Part shown: piece after piece, positions 61,101 through 64,000 of the stretch
Numbering within the stretch: the stretch's first letter is position 1
Layout of the letters: each line of letters starts with the position of its first letter
Assembly: GCF_964204645.1 (NCBI RefSeq)
Contig: NC_134026.1
Location: forward strand, 4,464,001-4,528,000
Direction: 5' to 3'
Length of the DNA: 64,000 bases
From: Tubulanus polymorphus
Taxonomy: Eukaryota; Nemertea; Palaeonemertea; Tubulaniformes; Tubulanidae
Made by a program: the position numbers and the translations under genes
The notes under the pieces: generated by a model
What the model was told of the DNA's origin: nothing
What the model saw: the letters and a program-made list of their open reading frames with translations, nothing else
The model's database searches: none

Positions 61101-63276
61101 TCTAGGGGCAAGATACTGTTTTTAAGTAATACAGTAAGAAGCGAACACTAATTGGTTATATCTATGTTACTCTTTCGTGCTATCGACGGTAAACTTGTCT
61201 TCGTTATCTAGAACGTCTGCAAGGTTTTATTTGTCTTTGTGATTTTCATTTGAATCAAATCATCTCAATTTTACATATTCTTGTGACAAATGCAATTTTA
61301 ATGAAGCACATTGAAATAGAACACACTCATTGGGTTTGTAGCAAGTCTGATAGATACTTTTGGAAAATTTAGAATAGGTCCCGATTAGTACTTACTTCTC
61401 ACGTAAAATCCTGAAAGTGCTTACTTTTTGGACTTGATGTCATCACAAACTGACAAATTGTATTACTGACTGTAGACGTTGCCACCTAATCATTAATTTA
61501 GAAAAATGTCGGGAACTTGTCTTTGGATCTAGTAAAAAGTGCTGACTTTCGACATGAGAAAAAGCTGAAAAGTGCTGACTTTTTGGACGAATTCTATAAC
61601 TGTGTATTTGCAAATTCGACTCGGCCTATTATTGAGACATTGCCACTTAATCTTTGATTTAGATAAATGCTGTGAACAAGTCTTTCGATTTAGGAAAAAG
61701 TGCCGAATTTTGTCTTGGCCTGACTGCTACAAACCCTGAATCATCAATATGTCAACTTATCTTAACATCAAGTGCCATTTTTTCATTGACTTGTTAACGC
61801 AGTTTTCACTGGGACCGGGTGCTTATACATCGGTGACACGTTTACACCGAGGAAGTGAAGTACGATTTTCAAAGCTGTTTTCTATTTTTCAGGTTGATGA
61901 TTGAAGCGGTAGATGGCGACCGCATCGCCAAAGCGGCTGCTAATTCAATACCAGTCGTTTCTACTACACTAGGTGCGTATGAAAGGCTTAGATATTCTTG
62001 AAAATTGAAGATGAATTTTTCGTGTTATGCGTTTTACAAATATTATATTGTTCGTTACGTTGTTTTGTTATTGTATTGTAATACGAGGGGAACTGGTTTG
62101 TTATGAAAAAATGCCTTCACCTCTGATTAACAAATACATCTTGATCGCTGACCTTCAATTTTGTTTATCCAAACAGAATTGTATTAATTTGCAACTTGGA
62201 ATTAAAGACTGGTTTTCTTCGAAATCTCTCGTTTAGCCTTCGACTCTGATTAGCAAATACATCATCTTCTTGACCGCTAACCCTTAATTACATTCGTAGT
62301 AACAGAATTGTATTTCCTGTTTTACCATATTTGGTTTTACAATTCAACGTGTAGTTAATCTACTGTTTACAGGTACATTGAAGTATATTTCAATAAGGAA
62401 AGAGTCGTTTAACACCCTGGAAATCATATGCAAGAAGATAAGAGGTACGTAATTATCAGACACAATTATCTTCTTGACAACAAGTGATCGTCAATCAAAT
62501 ATATGCAATGAATTCAGAAACAACTTGGAAATATGAAAATGTTAAAAACCAGGATAAGGAATGAATGATCAATTACTGATTATGATTTTCTTTGCGGGAA
62601 TCAACATTTTGAGGGAATTAAGATTGTACAGTGGAATCTCATTAAACAATCAACTTTGCTTAGGTCGGGATCAATTTTGATGGTACCGAATTTTTCCTTC
62701 TCTTTTTCAAATTTACATTTCGAAGACAGATTTTGAAAGTCGGAAACTCGCCTATATCTCGTAGTACTTCTCTTGATCCCAAAATAGAAAATCGTTAATA
62801 GTTAAATCGACTTAAGCCGTAGGACTTTTCTTGGTCCCAAAATATCGGACTTACACAAGGTTTACTGTAATTTCCAATCTACCAATCTCTTGATTATAAC
62901 CGATAGTTTACTGTATTCGGTATGAAGTTATTACAATATTGTCCTATTTTAGGGACGAAATTCTAGGTTTCTAATTACGAACAATCGTTGTGTATATGAG
63001 GTCGTTATAACGAGGTTCCACTGAAGTAATTAGTTGTAACGTTTCTTCTTTGGTTGCAGCGCAACTTCGTTTGTATGAATCTTTCTCACGACTTCACATT
63101 ATTCTGTAGATAATAACCTGTTCAAGAACGTGCCACGCTCTGTACTAGACGAACTCCGAGAAGCGGTCGGCGCCCGATTACAGGACAATATGCCCGAATT
63201 GCAAGAACGCGCGAAGCTTTTCATGAAAACAATAAATTCGTTGACTACTGATACAACTATGGACATAACCCAGTGA
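46179..63276 (+). CDS. ECPAS: proteasome adaptor and scaffold protein ECM29, complete, 43 exons
   Basis: ECM29 is a HEAT/ARM-repeat adaptor that binds the 26S proteasome and links it to membranes, motors and quality control. Coding exons: 46179-46212, 46817-46947, 47175-47291, 47415-47533, 47634-47773, 47890-48076, 48284-48423, 48589-48667, 48936-49055, 49140-49225, 49400-49478, 49568-49684, 49798-49923, 50168-50271, 50815-50953, 51034-51114, 51197-51395, 51512-51603, 51701-51838, 51976-52320, 52564-52665, 52777-53098, 53255-53369, 53473-53541, 53629-53746, 53882-54052, 54172-54251, 54501-54606, 54702-54868, 54940-55102, 55237-55296, 55805-56053, 56253-56319, 56435-56569, 56695-56757, 56851-57062, 57141-57184, 57602-57800, 57900-58004, 58093-58198, 61893-61972, 62374-62444, 63110-63276. 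They sum to 5544 nt (1847 residues); as I recall the human protein is of nearly identical length. Every junction is GT..AG and in frame. Family landmarks: [134 protein letters not shown]. The N-terminus ([11 protein letters not shown]) fits the family. Intron 40 (3.7 kb) hosts a GPCR gene; introns 31, 40 and 42 carry MITEs. The linker in exon 6 is S/T/P/G-rich, as expected for a disordered loop. Confidence 0.97.
55460..55661 (-). mobile_element. TTAA-flanked MITE, family A (copy 1, in ECPAS intron 31)
   Basis: Left end CCTTTCAGTGC (flanking TTAA decayed); right end GCACTGAAAGGG followed by TTAA (55658-55661). Terminal inverted repeats start with CC, and the retained TTAA flank suggests a piggyBac-type origin. 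Copy 2 in intron 40 is in the opposite orientation and is longer internally. Confidence 0.7.
58300..58571 (+). mobile_element. TTAA-flanked MITE, family A (copy 2, in ECPAS intron 40)
   Basis: TTAA (58300-58303), then CCCTTTCAGTGC; ends GCACTGAAAGGG then TTAA (58568-58571). Both target copies are intact. Interior palindromes (ACACCGCACTGCGGTGT) lie near the left third. On the minus strand it contains AATAAA (58545-58550), about 110 bases past the stop of the nested GPCR gene. Confidence 0.8.
58658..59794 (-). CDS. intronless class A (rhodopsin-type) GPCR nested in ECPAS intron 40, orphan, 378 residues
   Basis: A seven-transmembrane receptor for an unknown, probably peptide or amine, ligand. 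Approximate segments: TM1 48-70, TM2 79-100, TM3 115-136, TM4 158-176, TM5 219-243, TM6 311-332, TM7 341-359. Hallmarks: GN at 61-62, LAVHD with D89 in TM2, C116 at the top of TM3, DRYYAVCRP from 140, FIFSWLPYF (W325, P327), and NPVLY at 353-357. N-glycosylation sites N14, N18 and N190; Ser/Thr-rich third loop (about 254-300); C375 could be palmitoylated. The DRYYAVCRP context recalls cholecystokinin/orexin-type receptors, a weak hint only. Odd: no cysteine in extracellular loop 2, no tryptophan in TM4, and no proline in TM5 (L228 at the expected place). One uninterrupted frame, GC-richer than the surrounding intron, and antisense to ECPAS. This fits a retrocopy origin. It is not a pseudogene by sequence: no stops or frameshifts. 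Confidence 0.92.
   Translation of the reverse strand: MKLVECMQKFSTANDSLNITEFKREYIRSYAYCLYNFDTKTWETIEMTTLLVFLTIVGVIGNILVIVVYAKHQTKPTTTYFIIALAVHDLLLSGILMPYQTIISYVLIPRRAMWICGVIEWFNDTLLITSVFFLVEIAVDRYYAVCRPLKFAITPRRARKIIAITVIACALQGIPSSISEGGFVYAPYRNSTVYLYTGDYKEGTDLRYIKPTGKAVMDRYFFFLFIALSLTIIVCYVHVFVVVCKRMRAKKATRPAGSSDDAVTNSTDSTEMSTVSTVADDRPRSTYHNTIIQPSVKKSASIEQRRAVKLAQVLLVVTLVFIFSWLPYFGIRLKLVKDHKALSVTYFLSNALNPVLYCFTNVRFRTDVRKLFQSCIYR
59850..61892. other. remainder of ECPAS intron 40, upstream region of the GPCR
   Basis: Holds the presumed minus-strand promoter of the GPCR and the diverged tandem repeat listed next. Open frames such as 60775-61125 have no family signal. Confidence 0.4.
61390..61725. 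repeat. diverged tandem repeat, about 161 bp x 2
   Basis: GTTGCCACCTAATCATTAAT at 61478 and ATTGCCACTTAATCTTTGAT at 61639 start parallel stretches; AAAAAGTGCTGACTTT recurs within. It lies in ECPAS intron 40. Confidence 0.55.
62627..63023. mobile_element. terminal-inverted-repeat element remnant (Tc1/mariner-pogo-like) in ECPAS intron 42
   Basis: Left end TA then CAGTGGAATCTCATTA; right end TTATAACGAGGTTCCACTG. The termini are inverted copies of CAGTGGAAYCTCRTTA, a form common among pogo/Tigger-like elements with TA targets. About 395 bp with no coding capacity, so a non-autonomous copy. Confidence 0.5.
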
Positions 63277-63557
63277 CAAGTATCTATTGGGTGACAAACG
63301 GAATGTAAGGGTGAACTGATGACTTGACAGCGGATGAGAACCTTAAATTTGTAAATTTTGATTGTAAATCTTCAGCGTATCTAGACTGTTTCCTTTGTTC
63401 AAATGGAAACGTTATTTGGGTCCACTCGCTCGTTTAGATATCGAAATCTCATATTATTTGAAAGCCATAATTACTAAAACCTTTTAAGAGTTTTTCATGT
63501 TCTTACTTTTATTATCATTATCCTTGTTAATCATTCGGAAAAAGTCACTAAGCGTGA

Positions 63558-63563
63558 ATTAAA
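63558..63563 (+). promoter_or_regulatory. possible ECPAS poly(A) signal (ATTAAA)
   Basis: ATTAAA about 280 bases after the stop codon at 63274-63276; no AATAAA lies nearer downstream of the stop. Weak evidence on its own. Confidence 0.25.
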
Positions 63564-64000
63564 AATCATAAATGCCTGAAAATGGTATATATAGGTTGCA
63601 AATAGCGCGCAAATCGCGAGAAAAGAATAGCTTAGTATCGAACTTATGTACTCGCATCACGATTACGGAAACCCATGACCTAGCCGTATATTAATTGCTC
63701 ACTCATTTAATTACCCTTTCATTATGTCTATTAATTATGATCGTAATTTTTCATCGTATGGCATATCAGACTATTATGAGCTTTTATGAATTTAGGAGTG
63801 TTCTCAAAATGCGCAAAAGCGAAATTTTCTCGATATATTCTTTCAATTGGTCCGTGAATCATCGCAGCCCACACATCTACTTTCTTATTTTATTTATGGG
63901 TGCGTAAAACGTGTAGTAATTTTGTTTTAACACAGACAGCTGTTTTTGTTAGTTCTCCGTCGTACGATCGATTTTCGAATTACGCACATGTTCTGAATCT
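63564..64000. other. downstream intergenic sequence
   Basis: AT-rich DNA past the ECPAS 3' end. No gene seen up to the window edge. Confidence 0.4.

Noticed and set aside
60775-61125. 116-codon frame in ECPAS intron 40
   Set aside because: Hydrophobic but without family motifs, and within repeat-bearing intron sequence.

Overview
This window is animal nuclear DNA. It is AT-rich, and its genes have many short introns with GT..AG borders, no operons, and dispersed transposon relics. The one securely identified gene is an orthologue of the proteasome adaptor ECM29 (human ECPAS). The remaining content (lineage-specific small secreted genes, an intronless orphan GPCR, Penelope-like, LINE, SINE and MITE relics) suits a marine invertebrate. 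A lophotrochozoan such as a mollusc or annelid is my guess, but nothing here proves it.

Layout. 1-760: 3' end of a non-LTR retrotransposon. 761-30590: about 30 kb with no gene I can support, containing a Penelope-like element with hammerhead motifs near 4.5 kb and a few hairpins and motif clusters. 30.6-34.4 kb, minus strand: a small island with a relic exon, a six-exon 3' part of an unrecognised gene, and a complete three-exon gene for a 154-residue secreted protein; the relic exon is a decayed paralogue of that protein's last exon. 34.9-46.1 kb: a repeat-rich block holding a Tx1/L1-like LINE fragment, two copies of a tRNA-related SINE-like repeat (one split by a MITE), acidic-codon minisatellites, a second Penelope-like copy, a large inverted repeat with arms of about 750 bp, several minisatellites, TTAA-flanked MITEs and perfect hairpins. 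46179-63276, plus strand: the complete 43-exon ECPAS gene. An intronless class A GPCR lies on the opposite strand inside ECPAS intron 40 (58658-59794).

How the genes relate. ECPAS would tether and regulate 26S proteasomes. The nested GPCR is independent in function and probably came from a retrocopy. The minus-strand genes at 31.6-34.4 kb look like one locally duplicated neighbourhood.

The most interesting material: (i) two copies of a short Penelope-like element, each flanked by a 12-13 bp target duplication and carrying minimal hammerhead-ribozyme motifs, one copy on both strands of a palindrome; (ii) the nested GPCR that lacks the usual extracellular-loop-2 cysteine, the TM4 tryptophan and the TM5 proline; (iii) two families of TTAA-flanked MITEs; (iv) a SINE-like repeat with filled and empty sites within the same window.
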